This document shows, in pieces, positions 1 through 6,311 of a stretch of 27,245 bases of DNA (within the stretch, counting starts at the first letter, position 1; each line of letters begins with the position of its first letter). The notes under the pieces are model-generated. The model searched no databases. It saw only the letters and a list, made by a program, of their open reading frames with translations, and was not told where the DNA came from. Source of the stretch: GWA1-39-11 sp964640435 (GTDB taxonomy: Bacteria > Patescibacteriota > Microgenomatia > Levybacterales > GWA1-39-11); assembly GCA_964640435.1 (NCBI GenBank), contig CAZXFJ010000010.1, positions 1 to 27,245 of the forward strand, read 5' to 3'. The position numbers and the translations under genes were made by a program.

Positions 1-244
1 CTTCAAATTTTGCTTTGATATCAAATTGAGGAAGAACTGCTCCCGCATCGCGAGCAAGACCAATAACGGACATAAGATCAGGCCTATTTGTTGTTATTTC
101 AATATCATATATATGATCTGTTCCTGAAGGAATAATTTTTTCAACTCCAACACTTGTTAGCGAAAGCTTCTCGCCAATTGAGTGTGCTCTAGCATCTGTT
201 TTTAAATATTCTTTTAACCAAGAATCAAGTATTTGTATATTCAT
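1..244 (-). CDS. pheT: Phenylalanyl-tRNA synthetase beta subunit, N-terminal part (cut by window edge)
   Basis: The first 81 residues of a minus-strand gene are visible and the rest lies beyond base 1. The protein starts MNIQILDSWLKEYL and contains EITTNRPDLMSVIGLARD, the B1 segment typical of bacterial PheT (the usual pattern is E-x-T-x-N-R-x-D). PheT pairs with PheS as an alpha2beta2 enzyme that charges tRNA-Phe with phenylalanine in the cytoplasm. The ATG at 244 follows the pheS TAA with one base between them (TAATATG). This suggests coupled translation from one mRNA and agrees with the usual pheS-pheT order. No Shine-Dalgarno sequence precedes the start. The identification is secure, but the editing domain cannot be judged here. 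Confidence 0.93.
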   Translation of the reverse strand, partial: MNIQILDSWLKEYLKTDARAHSIGEKLSLTSVGVEKIIPSGTDHIYDIEITTNRPDLMSVIGLARDAGAVLPQFDIKAKFE

Positions 245-245
245 A

Positions 246-1334
246 TTAAAATTGTTCCAAAAATCCTAGATTGTTGGAATATAGGATTCTTAAATCATCA
301 AGTTCAAGTCCTTCACGCATCATAAGAACTCGTTCAACTCCCCAACCGGATGCAAATCCACTATATTTATTTGGATCGACTCCACAGGCTTTTAGTACGT
401 TTGGATGAACCATACCGGCGCCTCCAAGTTCAAGCCATCCCTCTTTACATACTCGACAGCGTTCTCCATTTTTAACTTTTCCTGTTCCATTACACACCCC
501 ACATGAAACATCTGTTTCAAATGAGGGTTCTGTAAATTGGAAATGATATGGACGAAGCCTAGTTTTTCTATCAGGACCAAACCAAGATTTAACAAAATAA
601 TCGAGTGTTCCTTTTAAGTTTGTGATAGATGCTTTCTCATCGATAAAAAGGGTTTCGAATTGATGAAAAATTTGTGAATGAGAAATGTCTGATTGTCGTC
701 TATAGCATTTTGCAATGTTAAGCATGCGAATAGGTAATTTTCCTTTCATCATTTCCCGAATTTGTCCACTCGATGTGTGAGGTGTCAAAATCATAGGTCC
801 CATTTTTGTGTCTGGCGTTTCATCGATAAAGAATGTTTCCCAATCATCTCTTGCCGGATGATTTTCTGGAAAGTTTAATGCTCCAAAGCCGTACCAGTCC
901 CATTCAACCTCAGGGTGACGAACGCGAGTGAATCCAATGTGTGCAAATATATCAGAGATCTCATCAATTGCCTGGGTAATAAGATGCAAATGTCCAAGAG
1001 GTGGTCTTATTCCGGGAAGTGTAATATCAAGTCTTTCTTGTCTTTTTGCTTCTATTTTTTTACCCTTAAAGTCAGAAATTCTTGTGTCAAGAAGTTCTTC
1101 AACACTTGCTAAAATTTCGTTTGCAAGTCTTCCTACTTCCGGACGGCGATCAATTGGAACATCTTTAATTTGCTTTAAGAGTTCAGTTAGTTTTCCGCTT
1201 TTGCCAAGAAAATCGAGCTTAATTTGATTAAGTTCTGCCGCATCTTCTGCCGCTAAAATTAGCGAGCTCGCATCATTTTTTAGTTTTAATAAATCCTGCT
1301 CCATAGCCAGAATAAGGATATCATAGATAGCCAT
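246..1334 (-). CDS. pheS: Phenylalanyl-tRNA synthetase alpha subunit
   Basis: Catalytic alpha subunit of PheRS, which activates phenylalanine and charges tRNA-Phe together with PheT. An N-terminal coiled-coil region (about residues 11-95) is followed by the class II core. Signatures are TEPSFETDVSCG, GGAGMVHPNVL (motif 2 region) and the C-terminal GFASGWGVERVLMM motif 3, ending DLRILYSNNLGFLEQF. Between motifs it has two CxxC pairs (CGVC and CRVC), a zinc-finger-like insert known in some bacterial PheS and absent from E. coli. The start is uncertain. The ATG at 1334 gives ten extra residues, while the ATG at 1304 (MEQDLLKLK) fits the family start better. Neither has a Shine-Dalgarno. The gene lies 10 bp after the 88-aa gene and is probably transcribed with it. 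Confidence 0.95.
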   Translation of the reverse strand: MAIYDILILAMEQDLLKLKNDASSLILAAEDAAELNQIKLDFLGKSGKLTELLKQIKDVPIDRRPEVGRLANEILASVEELLDTRISDFKGKKIEAKRQERLDITLPGIRPPLGHLHLITQAIDEISDIFAHIGFTRVRHPEVEWDWYGFGALNFPENHPARDDWETFFIDETPDTKMGPMILTPHTSSGQIREMMKGKLPIRMLNIAKCYRRQSDISHSQIFHQFETLFIDEKASITNLKGTLDYFVKSWFGPDRKTRLRPYHFQFTEPSFETDVSCGVCNGTGKVKNGERCRVCKEGWLELGGAGMVHPNVLKACGVDPNKYSGFASGWGVERVLMMREGLELDDLRILYSNNLGFLEQF

Positions 1335-1344
1335 AAATTTAAAC

Positions 1345-1611
1345 TTATCTCACATTCGCGAGTTGTTTTTCTTTAATAACTACTTCCTTTTGCATAGAAA
1401 TATCTCTAGATGATTCTGCAATCTCCAAAAGCACACCTTTCCCATTTTTAACTTTTTTAGTTAAGCGAATTAAATTAATAGCAAGTTTTTCTGGTGCATC
1501 TTTATGAATACTTGCGTCTCGAATAGATAGACGCATTCTTCCGTAAGCCACAGAAAGTTCCCGATGTTTTGCATTTGCTATATCAAACACTTTATTTTCT
1601 ATATTTGCCAT
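1345..1611 (-). CDS. Hypothetical protein, 88 aa
   Basis: I do not recognise this protein. It is soluble, basic and probably helical, with no signal peptide or membrane segment. A strong Shine-Dalgarno (AGGAGGTGA) lies about 7 nt before the ATG at 1611, which fixes the start. It sits between a 64-aa gene and pheS with gaps of about 10 bp on either side, so it appears to belong to the operon led by the acetyltransferase gene. Conserved-looking patches are KHRELSVAYGRMRLSIRDAS and the C-terminal VVIKEKQLANVR. The function is unknown. It could be a small ribosome- or RNA-associated protein, but nothing in the sequence shows that. Confidence 0.75.
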   Translation of the reverse strand: MANIENKVFDIANAKHRELSVAYGRMRLSIRDASIHKDAPEKLAINLIRLTKKVKNGKGVLLEIAESSRDISMQKEVVIKEKQLANVR

Positions 1612-1622
1612 AAAATCACCTC

Positions 1623-1817
1623 CTAACTTGTCCAGGGCTTGTTGCCTTGTTTTTTTGGTGCTAATTTCTCAAGTCTTCTTTGGTAAAGCGCCTCGGCCCA
1701 CTCTGCATAAGTTCTTTTCGGCTTAGGTGGAACATCTTTAACAAATAAGACATCTCTTCTTTTTCCAGGATTATCGAGCTGGTGTCTTAACGCATGAACT
1801 GATAGTTTTTCACTCAT
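1623..1817 (-). CDS. Hypothetical protein, 64 aa
   Basis: Short, strongly basic and proline-containing protein (MSEKLSVHALRHQLDNPGKR, later PPKPKRTYAEWAEALYQRR). I recognise no family. The ATG at 1817 lies inside the end of the GNAT gene. The sequence ATGAGTGA holds both this start and the upstream TGA stop, and AAGGAGA is placed before it as a Shine-Dalgarno. The overlap implies coupled translation with the acetyltransferase. The next gene starts 11 bp downstream. The role is unknown. The Arg/Lys content is compatible with nucleic-acid or ribosome contact, which is only an inference. Confidence 0.7.
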   Translation of the reverse strand: MSEKLSVHALRHQLDNPGKRRDVLFVKDVPPKPKRTYAEWAEALYQRRLEKLAPKKQGNKPWTS

Positions 1818-2292
1818 TTTCTTCTCCTTTCTGTATGTTTTTTGTCATAACAACGTGATCAATACCTGCTTCTTCGAATACATCTCCTACTTGTTCGTAA
1901 CCTAGTCTTAAATAAAAATCTTTAGCGCTAGTTTGTGCATCAAGTGTAGTTTTGGTAATTCCACGCTCTGCAAGATATGTGTGAAGCCCTTCCATTACTT
2001 TGGTTCCTGCTCCAGAACCTCTTGATGCGGAAAGTGTTGCAACTCGTTCAATTTTTGCTAGACCCTCCGCAATAATTCTGGCTCTTGCTGTACCAATGGG
2101 CTCTTGAGTCTCCTCATTTCTTGCAATAATGTGAATTGCTGAGTCGTCCAAGTCATCATAGTCAATCTCAGTAGCAATTTTTTGCTCCATCTGAAAAACC
2201 TGTCGACGAACGTATTTCGGTTCATCAATAGATTCTGGTGGAATAATAATTTGTGTTGTTACATTAATTTTTTCTTTCATATTTTTAGCCAT
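1810..2292 (-). CDS. GNAT-family N-acetyltransferase (ElaA/YjcF type)
   Basis: A 160-aa acetyltransferase expected to transfer an acetyl group from acetyl-CoA to an amine; the substrate is unknown. The GNAT core shows GTARAR on the central strand, then AKIERVATLSASRGSGAGTK, where RGSGAGT is the pyrophosphate-binding (Q/R)xxGx(G/A) loop. TTLDAQTSAKDFYLRLGYEQ follows, with the typical FYxxxGY near the C-terminus. The best start is the ATG at 2292, because GGGAGG lies exactly 7 nt upstream. That GGGAGG is the 3' arm of the terminator hairpin in the leader, so translation and termination signals overlap. A longer reading (MGGFF...) is just translated hairpin. First gene of the probable operon that ends with pheST. 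Confidence 0.85.
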   Translation of the reverse strand: MAKNMKEKINVTTQIIIPPESIDEPKYVRRQVFQMEQKIATEIDYDDLDDSAIHIIARNEETQEPIGTARARIIAEGLAKIERVATLSASRGSGAGTKVMEGLHTYLAERGITKTTLDAQTSAKDFYLRLGYEQVGDVFEEAGIDHVVMTKNIQKGEENE

Positions 2293-2319
2293 AAAAAAAC
2301 CTCCCATTTTGGGAGGCTC
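2293..2319 (-). terminator. Leader A terminator hairpin with embedded Shine-Dalgarno
   Basis: On the minus strand CCTCCC, loop AAAAT, GGGAGG, then seven Ts. It is a textbook intrinsic terminator, but it lies directly before the ATG at 2292. The 3' arm GGGAGG is at Shine-Dalgarno distance (7 nt) from that ATG. It is therefore likely conditional. Confidence 0.8.
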
Positions 2320-2404
2320 TGTATAAGGGTTTAAATCCTACAAAACACTACCTCCCGGAGGGGGTAAATGTAAAGTAAAATGAAAACCAAACTTTTTGCA
2401 TGTT
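2293..2404 (-). promoter_or_regulatory. Leader A: predicted transcription attenuator of the GNAT-pheST operon
   Basis: About 112 nt from the predicted start site to the U-tract. A first hairpin at 2366-2349 has stem UACC/GGUA plus CC/GG around a UCCG tetraloop. Its 3' arm contains GGGAGG (2356-2351). Next comes GGATTTAAACCC, which can form a small hairpin. The CCTCCC at 2316-2311 can pair either with the upstream GGGAGG (antiterminator) or with the downstream GGGAGG before T7 (terminator). The pairings are read directly from the sequence; regulation is inferred. The same plan occurs in three other leaders in this window. The ligand or trigger is unknown. Confidence 0.7.
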
Positions 2405-2410
2405 TTATTA

Positions 2411-2439
2411 ATTCTACAATGAAATCGAAATTCTTGCAA
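2411..2439 (-). promoter_or_regulatory. Promoter of leader A (TTGCAA-17-TAGAAT)
   Basis: The -35 TTGCAA at 2439-2434 and -10 TAGAAT at 2416-2411 are separated by 17 bp. The predicted start is near 2404. It lies just after the GC-rich hairpin that ends the preceding gene. Confidence 0.65.
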
Positions 2440-2444
2440 CATTT

Positions 2445-2475
2445 AAATGCCCGGGGGTTTTAAGCCCGGGCATTT
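2445..2475 (-). terminator. GC-rich perfect hairpin after the 119-aa gene
   Basis: An 11-bp perfect inverted repeat, AAATGCCCGGG/CCCGGGCATTT, with a 9-nt loop, four bases after the stop of the 119-aa gene. No long T-tract follows. It is probably a terminator or 3' stabilising hairpin separating this gene from leader A. Strand is assigned from context. Confidence 0.5.
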
Positions 2476-2478
2476 GTG

Positions 2479-2838
2479 TTATAAGTGATAGAACCTATTT
2501 GTATTAGTAGGTCTTTTTCTTTTCTTAACAACTTTTTTTGTTAAATTTGGATTTTTAAGTCTAACATCCATTACAACTCCATCTCTTAACACTTGTTGGC
2601 CTTGTCCATCTCTTCCTAGTGGCACAGATCGTCTTCCATCTTGAACTTTCCCTTGGGTATCCTTATCTGGCTCTCTACCCTTAAAAGGTTCGCCCCAAAG
2701 ATAAAGAAGATTGACATTGTGATCTTTGCTTATGTGATTGAGATCTAAATATACTTCTTTTCCAAGAAGCATGTATTGTCCGCTTTCATCGGGGACATCT
2801 AAAACGAGTTCATTATTAAATCTTATTTCTGGTGACAT
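2479..2838 (-). CDS. Hypothetical protein, 119 aa, behind leader B
   Basis: Unrecognised soluble protein beginning MSPEIRFNNELVLDVPDE, with a very basic C-terminal tail (NLTKKVVKKRKRPTNTNRF). The middle is rich in Gly, Gln and Asp. The ATG at 2838 is chosen because a full Shine-Dalgarno (AAAGGAGGTGG) lies just upstream. An upstream in-frame TTG at 2868 would begin inside the leader and is rejected. The gene stands alone between rplT and the GNAT operon, with its own promoter, a terminator-containing leader and a 3' hairpin, so it is an independent, individually controlled unit. The function is unknown. The basic tail suggests RNA or ribosome contact, which is inference only. Confidence 0.7.
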   Translation of the reverse strand: MSPEIRFNNELVLDVPDESGQYMLLGKEVYLDLNHISKDHNVNLLYLWGEPFKGREPDKDTQGKVQDGRRSVPLGRDGQGQQVLRDGVVMDVRLKNPNLTKKVVKKRKRPTNTNRFYHL

Positions 2839-2866
2839 ATTTTCCACCTCCTTTCTTTTTAAGCAC

Positions 2867-2895
2867 AAAAAAACCTCCCCTTTTGTAGGGAGGTT
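2867..2895 (-). terminator. Leader B terminator hairpin
   Basis: On the minus strand AACCTCCC, a 7-8-nt loop, GGGAGGTT and a total of seven Ts. It lies 28 nt before the ATG of the 119-aa gene. GGGAGG is 7 nt from a GTG at 2866. Confidence 0.8.
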
Positions 2896-2982
2896 CTGTT
2901 TAACTTTTGGATTAAACCACGAAAACTACCTCCCTAACGGGTTGTAGTAATACGGTGGACAAATACAAAAGTTTTCATTGAT
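2867..2982 (-). promoter_or_regulatory. Leader B: predicted transcription attenuator
   Basis: About 116 nt. Hairpin 1 (2947-2926) is CUAC-aa-CCC, loop GUUA, GGG-ag-GUAG, and its 3' arm contains GGGAGG (2934-2929). The inner hairpin GTTTAA/TTAAAC spans 2917-2898. The CCTCCC at 2893-2888 can pair with the upstream GGGAGG or with the terminator GGGAGG. The upstream arm context GGGAGGTAGT is shared with leader A. Mutually exclusive pairing is visible; regulation is inferred. Confidence 0.72.
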
Positions 2983-2988
2983 TAATAA

Positions 2989-3017
2989 ATAATATAGAAA
3001 AAGGTCAGACTCTGCAA
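2989..3017 (-). promoter_or_regulatory. Promoter of leader B (TTGCAG-17-TATTAT)
   Basis: The -35 is at 3017-3012 and the -10 at 2994-2989, with 17-bp spacing. The predicted start is near 2982. It lies about 20 bp downstream of the rplT stop. Confidence 0.62.
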
Positions 3018-3035
3018 GAGGTTTTTCTAAAAGGA

Positions 3036-3380
3036 TTAACGAACAGAGGCAACAATCTTTTTAAATGTCTCAATGTCGTTAAGAACTAGATCTGCAAGCA
3101 TTTTGCGGTCGATTTTAACTTCGTTTTTGTTCATGGCATCCATGAATTTACTATATGGCATTCCTTCAGCTTTAGTTGCTTCAGAAATTCTAGTAATCCA
3201 AAGACGTCTAAAGTCACGTTTTTTATTCTTTCTTCCAGCAAATGCGTATTCACCAGCGTGAAGCGCAGCTTCATGTGCTACTCTTACGAGCTTGCTTTTT
3301 GTTCCTCTGTAACCTTTGTTAAGGCCAAGAAGTTTTTTGTGTTTTCTGTGGGCTACTAAGCCTCTTTTAACTCTTGTCAT
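3036..3380 (-). CDS. rplT: 50S ribosomal protein L20 (bL20)
   Basis: A 114-aa protein matching bL20 along its whole length. It has the N-terminal basic arm (MTRVKRGLVAHRKHKKLLGL), the KGYRGTKSKLVRVAHEAALHA segment read in two halves, and the core RRLWITRISEATK. bL20 binds 23S rRNA early in assembly of the large subunit. It is last in the thrS-infC-rpmI-rplT cluster, the usual bacterial order. No Shine-Dalgarno precedes the ATG at 3380, and the start overlaps by 14 nt the end of a possible 52-aa reading frame, so its translation may be coupled to that frame. No convincing terminator follows; leader B's promoter begins about 20 bp later. Confidence 0.97.
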   Translation of the reverse strand: MTRVKRGLVAHRKHKKLLGLNKGYRGTKSKLVRVAHEAALHAGEYAFAGRKNKKRDFRRLWITRISEATKAEGMPYSKFMDAMNKNEVKIDRKMLADLVLNDIETFKKIVASVR

Positions 3381-3525
3381 ATTTATTTATTTTTGAAAAG
3401 TTTTTAACTTTATCAAATATTCTTTTTACTCGCCCGTGATAGTCGCGATAAGAATTGGTTGCAGACCTATCAGATTTTGATTGTCTGAAATTTAGGTTAA
3501 TTCGTCGGGCAAAACGTTTTAACAT
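3367..3525 (-). CDS. Possible 52-aa basic protein between rpmI and rplT
   Basis: An uninterrupted frame from the ATG at 3525 (4 bp after the rpmI stop) to the TAA at 3367, inside rplT. It would encode a basic protein beginning MLKRFARRINLNFRQSKSDR and ending NFSKINKYDKS. It fills the 149-bp rpmI-rplT gap almost exactly and overlaps the rplT start by 14 nt, a layout typical of coupled genes. rplT has no Shine-Dalgarno of its own, which fits coupling. I recognise no family. The alternative is an untranslated spacer that happens to be open. Evidence is position and length only. Confidence 0.4.
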   Translation of the reverse strand: MLKRFARRINLNFRQSKSDRSATNSYRDYHGRVKRIFDKVKNFSKINKYDKS

Positions 3526-3529
3526 ATTC

Positions 3530-3724
3530 TTATACTACTAACATTTCTTTAATTCTCTTTGCAAATTTTCCTGTTGCTTGACCTGGAATTGATTTTGCAC
3601 GCATATTTGAGTCGCTTTTCTTGCGCCTCAAATGTCTTCGCATTTGGTGACCATGCAAAACCTTACCTGTACCGGTAATTTTAAATCTTTTAGCTGCTGC
3701 TTTTCTTGTTTTTAATTTTGGCAT
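3530..3724 (-). CDS. rpmI: 50S ribosomal protein L35 (bL35)
   Basis: A 64-aa protein starting MPKLKTRKAAAKRFKITGTG, the standard bL35 N-terminus, followed by the HLRRKKS segment and a C-terminal helix (AKRIKEMLVV). It is a structural protein of the large ribosomal subunit. The ATG at 3724 is preferred over an in-frame start 39 bp upstream because it matches the family start exactly. It also follows the infC stop by one base in the pattern TAATATG, the same junction seen between pheS and pheT, so translation is probably coupled to infC. No Shine-Dalgarno is visible. Confidence 0.96.
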   Translation of the reverse strand: MPKLKTRKAAAKRFKITGTGKVLHGHQMRRHLRRKKSDSNMRAKSIPGQATGKFAKRIKEMLVV

Positions 3725-3725
3725 A

Positions 3726-4340
3726 TTAGTTTGTTTGTGGTTGTTCAACTTTTGGTTGTTCAACCGGAACTTTTACTTCATCACTTTTCTCTTCAACCTC
3801 TTTTTTGACGGTTCCTTTACTCATTACCATTACCATTTGTCTTCCTTCCATCTTTATTTCTCGTTCGACTTTGGCTATATCAGATAAGTTTTCAACAACT
3901 TTTGCTAAAACTTGTCTACCTAAATCCTGTTTTGCCATCTCTCGACCTCGAAACCTGACGACAAATCGTACCTTATCACCGTCTTCTATAAATTCGCGTG
4001 CTCTTGAAAGTTTAATTTCAAGATCATGTGGATCGATAAAAGGTCCGCATTGAACTTGTTTGGTTTCAGATACATGTGCCCCCTTTTTCTCCTCCTGTTT
4101 TTTCTTTTTTAATTGATACAAAAATTTATTGTAGTCAATTAATTTTACAACTGGAGGCTGAGCCTGAGATGCTATCTCAACCAAATCCAGAACTTTTTCT
4201 TCTGAAAGTTTAAAAGCTTCAGATAAGGATAATACCCCAATCTGTTTATTCTCTGCATCTAACAACCGGACAGTTGGTGAGGTAATCTGCCTATTTATTC
4301 GGTAGGAAACCTCGTGTTGATAGTTATTTCTTTTTTTCAA
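3726..4340 (-). CDS. infC: Translation initiation factor IF-3
   Basis: A 204-aa IF-3, which binds the 30S subunit, prevents premature 50S joining and checks start-codon pairing. The N-domain (SYRINRQITSPTVRLLDAEN, VVKLIDYNKFLY) is joined by a Lys/Glu-rich linker to the C-domain (DPHDLEIKLSRAREFIEDGDK, FRGREM). The C-terminus carries an extra charged, Pro/Gln-rich tail of about 30 residues beyond the usual end. The frame has no ATG near the family start. The likely start is TTG at 4340, overlapping thrS by 17 nt. A non-ATG start fits the known use of a rare start in E. coli infC (AUU), where IF-3 limits its own synthesis. Whether that applies here is inference. Confidence 0.93.
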   Translation of the reverse strand: MKKRNNYQHEVSYRINRQITSPTVRLLDAENKQIGVLSLSEAFKLSEEKVLDLVEIASQAQPPVVKLIDYNKFLYQLKKKKQEEKKGAHVSETKQVQCGPFIDPHDLEIKLSRAREFIEDGDKVRFVVRFRGREMAKQDLGRQVLAKVVENLSDIAKVEREIKMEGRQMVMVMSKGTVKKEVEEKSDEVKVPVEQPKVEQPQTN

Positions 4341-5556
4341 TATCGTCTTTTAACCTCTCAGTAAAAGAATTTAAGTCTTGTGTTCCGAGATCTTCACCGT
4401 CGCGAGTTCTTAGAGACACAAAAAAATCTGAATTACCTTCAGATCTAGCTTTTTCTTTCTCTCCTATTATACATTGGAAGGGTATCTTTTGTAAAGTAGC
4501 CTCGCGAATCTTTGCTCCAACCGGTTTATTACTGTCGTCAAATTCAACTCTAAACCCTTCTTTTTTGAGCTTTTTATAAACTTCTGAGGAGTAATCGGTT
4601 ACTTTGTCAGAAACGGGTAAAACTGCAACCTGGACGGGAGCAAGCCAAACTGGGAATGATCCTTGAAAATGTTCAATAATCATGGCTAAAAAGCGCTCAT
4701 ATGATCCAAATGTAGCGCGGTGCAACATGACTGGTCTAACCTTTCCACCTTTCTCGTCAACGTATGAAAGATCAAAGCGTTCTGGAAGATTAAAATCAAC
4801 CTGAATTGTAGATAATTGCCATTCTTTTCCTAAAGAATCCGTAATAATTAGATCCATTTTAGGACCATAAAATGCTGCTTCTCCTTCTACCTTCTTAAAC
4901 TTAATCTTCTCCTCAGTTAATATCTCTTCCATAAGATTTTGCATGCTTTCCCAAGTTTCTTCGTTACCAAGATATTTTTGTTTGTTTTTTGGATCCCAGG
5001 CAGAGAGCCTGATCCAATATTCAAGACCAAAATCTTCAAGCATTTTCTTGTTAACTCTTAATGCCCGTCTAAATTCATCTTTTACCTGGTTTTGCGCTGC
5101 AAATACGTGTGAATCATCAAGGGTTAAACCTAAAACTCTTGCTAACCCTTCAAGTTCTCCAGACTGTTCCGATCTGTATTGAGTTGTGCTCTCTGCATAT
5201 CTTTGAGGCATTTCTTTATATGAAAAAGGTCGTCTTGCAAAAATTTGAATGTGGTGTGGGCAATTAGCTGGTTTTAGATTATATTTTCTACCTTTTGTTT
5301 CCATTGTTGGAAACATATCTTCTGAAAATTTCTCTAAATGTCCTGACTTTTCATATAGCTCAGTTCGAGCAATGTGAGGAATCCAAACGAATTGATAACC
5401 TTCCTCTTCAAGTAGTTCGTCAATATATTTTTGAAGTGTACGACGAAGTGAAGCTCCTTTAGGAGTAAATAATGGCAGACCTGACCCTACTAGATCAGAG
5501 AAAGTAAAAAGATCTTGTTCACGACCTATTTCTTGATGGCTTTTTGAATCACTCAT
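4324..5556 (-). CDS. thrS: Threonyl-tRNA synthetase lacking TGS and editing domains
   Basis: A class II synthetase that charges tRNA-Thr. At 410 aa it is far shorter than the usual 630-640 aa because it starts directly at the catalytic domain (residues 1 to about 300), followed by the anticodon-binding domain (about 305-405). The three zinc ligands that recognise threonine are present: Cys99 (in NCPHH), His150 (in DDSHVF) and His279 (in LHRATFGS). Motif 2 is present around RYAESTTQYRSE. The N-terminal TGS and the N2 editing domain that removes Ser-tRNA-Thr are absent. The ATG at 5556 coincides with the predicted transcription start of a TTGTAA-17-TAAAAT promoter, so the mRNA looks leaderless. 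First gene of the thrS-infC-rpmI-rplT unit. Confidence 0.95.
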   Translation of the reverse strand: MSDSKSHQEIGREQDLFTFSDLVGSGLPLFTPKGASLRRTLQKYIDELLEEEGYQFVWIPHIARTELYEKSGHLEKFSEDMFPTMETKGRKYNLKPANCPHHIQIFARRPFSYKEMPQRYAESTTQYRSEQSGELEGLARVLGLTLDDSHVFAAQNQVKDEFRRALRVNKKMLEDFGLEYWIRLSAWDPKNKQKYLGNEETWESMQNLMEEILTEEKIKFKKVEGEAAFYGPKMDLIITDSLGKEWQLSTIQVDFNLPERFDLSYVDEKGGKVRPVMLHRATFGSYERFLAMIIEHFQGSFPVWLAPVQVAVLPVSDKVTDYSSEVYKKLKKEGFRVEFDDSNKPVGAKIREATLQKIPFQCIIGEKEKARSEGNSDFFVSLRTRDGEDLGTQDLNSFTERLKDDIEKKK

Positions 5557-5562
5557 GAAGCT

Positions 5563-5591
5563 ATTTTAACAAGATTGATTTTCTTTTACAA
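5563..5591 (-). promoter_or_regulatory. thrS promoter, leaderless type (TTGTAA-17-TAAAAT)
   Basis: The -35 at 5591-5586 and -10 at 5568-5563 have a 17-bp spacer. The expected start site falls on the A of the thrS ATG (5556). Confidence 0.65.
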
Positions 5592-6047
5592 TTAATTCTT
5601 TGAAGTTGGTTTTAAATGTTGGATAATTGGGTCATCCCCAATTCTGGCCCGTAACTCATTGTCAAAATCACTCCATGTAACAAAAATCTGCATGCTGTAT
5701 CTTTCTATAAAGTGTTTTATTGCTGCAGAATAAAGTAGAGCTTCGCCCAGATTGTATCTGTTTCCATTTTTTCTACTACCTCGGAAAGGACTATTAGTTA
5801 TTTTTTTACCTTGCACAATTCTTTCAGAGGCAGTGTATATAGTTGGCCAGTAAGCATTTTCGGGATCAATATCTTGAAATGTTTTTAATGTAGCCTGCTT
5901 AATCTGACTTCCAGTATATGTGTCGCTTTCTTCAAGGTTTATTGCGATTGTTTCGAGAAAGTATCTCATGTCTTGGTCGGGAATTAGCGCAAAGGGTTTT
6001 ATCTTTTCCGCTTTCTCTATTGGAATATGGTTAAGCGACTCATTCAT
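5592..6047 (-). CDS. Hypothetical protein, 151 aa
   Basis: Unrecognised soluble protein starting MNESLNHIPIEKAEKIKPFA. It has no signal peptide or membrane helix. Notable patches are ENAYWPTIYTASERIVQGKK and GNRYNLGEALLYSAAIKHFI, the latter resembling a short helix-turn-helix, though this is weak. The ATG at 6047 lies about 3 nt after the predicted transcription start of a TTGCTA-17-TAAAAT promoter, which supports this start and implies a nearly leaderless mRNA. The thrS promoter -35 begins at its stop codon. The function is unknown. Confidence 0.72.
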   Translation of the reverse strand: MNESLNHIPIEKAEKIKPFALIPDQDMRYFLETIAINLEESDTYTGSQIKQATLKTFQDIDPENAYWPTIYTASERIVQGKKITNSPFRGSRKNGNRYNLGEALLYSAAIKHFIERYSMQIFVTWSDFDNELRARIGDDPIIQHLKPTSKN

Positions 6048-6056
6048 GATCTCGGA

Positions 6057-6085
6057 ATTTTAGCAGTGAGTTATCTATTTAGCAA
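6057..6085 (-). promoter_or_regulatory. Promoter of the 151-aa gene (TTGCTA-17-TAAAAT)
   Basis: The -35 is at 6085-6080 and the -10 at 6062-6057. The predicted start is near 6050, 3 nt before the ATG at 6047. Confidence 0.6.
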
Positions 6086-6305
6086 GCTGAGGGTTATTTT
6101 TAAGAACAAATTCCAGAACGTTTCCGACAAAGGTTCCAACAACCGGTACAAGGTTTATATTTTTCATTATTAAAGTGATAACAGTAATGATTATTGCAAG
6201 TCCAATTGTTGCTCCAATTGCCCACCCAAAACCTCCGATAATATTATTTATGAATATGTCCCTGCGACCTTTGTATATTTTTTCATGAGGTTCTGTCTGT
6301 GTCAT
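6075..6305 (-). CDS. Small membrane protein, DUF5665-like
   Basis: A 76-aa protein with a short charged N-terminus (KIYKGRRDIFINNIIGGFGW), a hydrophobic helix (about residues 26-47, AIGATIGLAIIITVITLIM) and a second amphipathic segment with VPVVGTFVGNVLEFVL. This order (RR..F.N...G...G..G, TM helix, P.(V/I)G.F...) matches my memory of the DUF5665 family of small membrane proteins. The assignment is by pattern, not by search. The role is unknown. The ATG at 6305 lies at the predicted start of a promoter with an extended -10 (TGCTATACT), so the mRNA is probably leaderless. Confidence 0.7.
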   Translation of the reverse strand: MTQTEPHEKIYKGRRDIFINNIIGGFGWAIGATIGLAIIITVITLIMKNINLVPVVGTFVGNVLEFVLKNNPQLAK

Positions 6306-6311
6306 ATTTTG

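Noticed and set aside
2293..2307. N-terminal extension MGGFF on the GNAT protein (and a similar extension on the 94-aa protein)
   Set aside because: It is a translation of the terminator hairpin and T-tract. The downstream start with GGGAGG at 7 nt explains the sequence better.
2293..2404. T-box riboswitch before the pheST operon
   Set aside because: The conserved T-box sequence (AGGGTGGNACCGCG type) and a specifier loop are not seen, and the leader is too short.
3381..3530. Ribosomal protein L20 leader between rpmI and rplT
   Set aside because: I could not draw the expected pseudoknot or long-range stem. An open reading frame explains the spacer at least as well.
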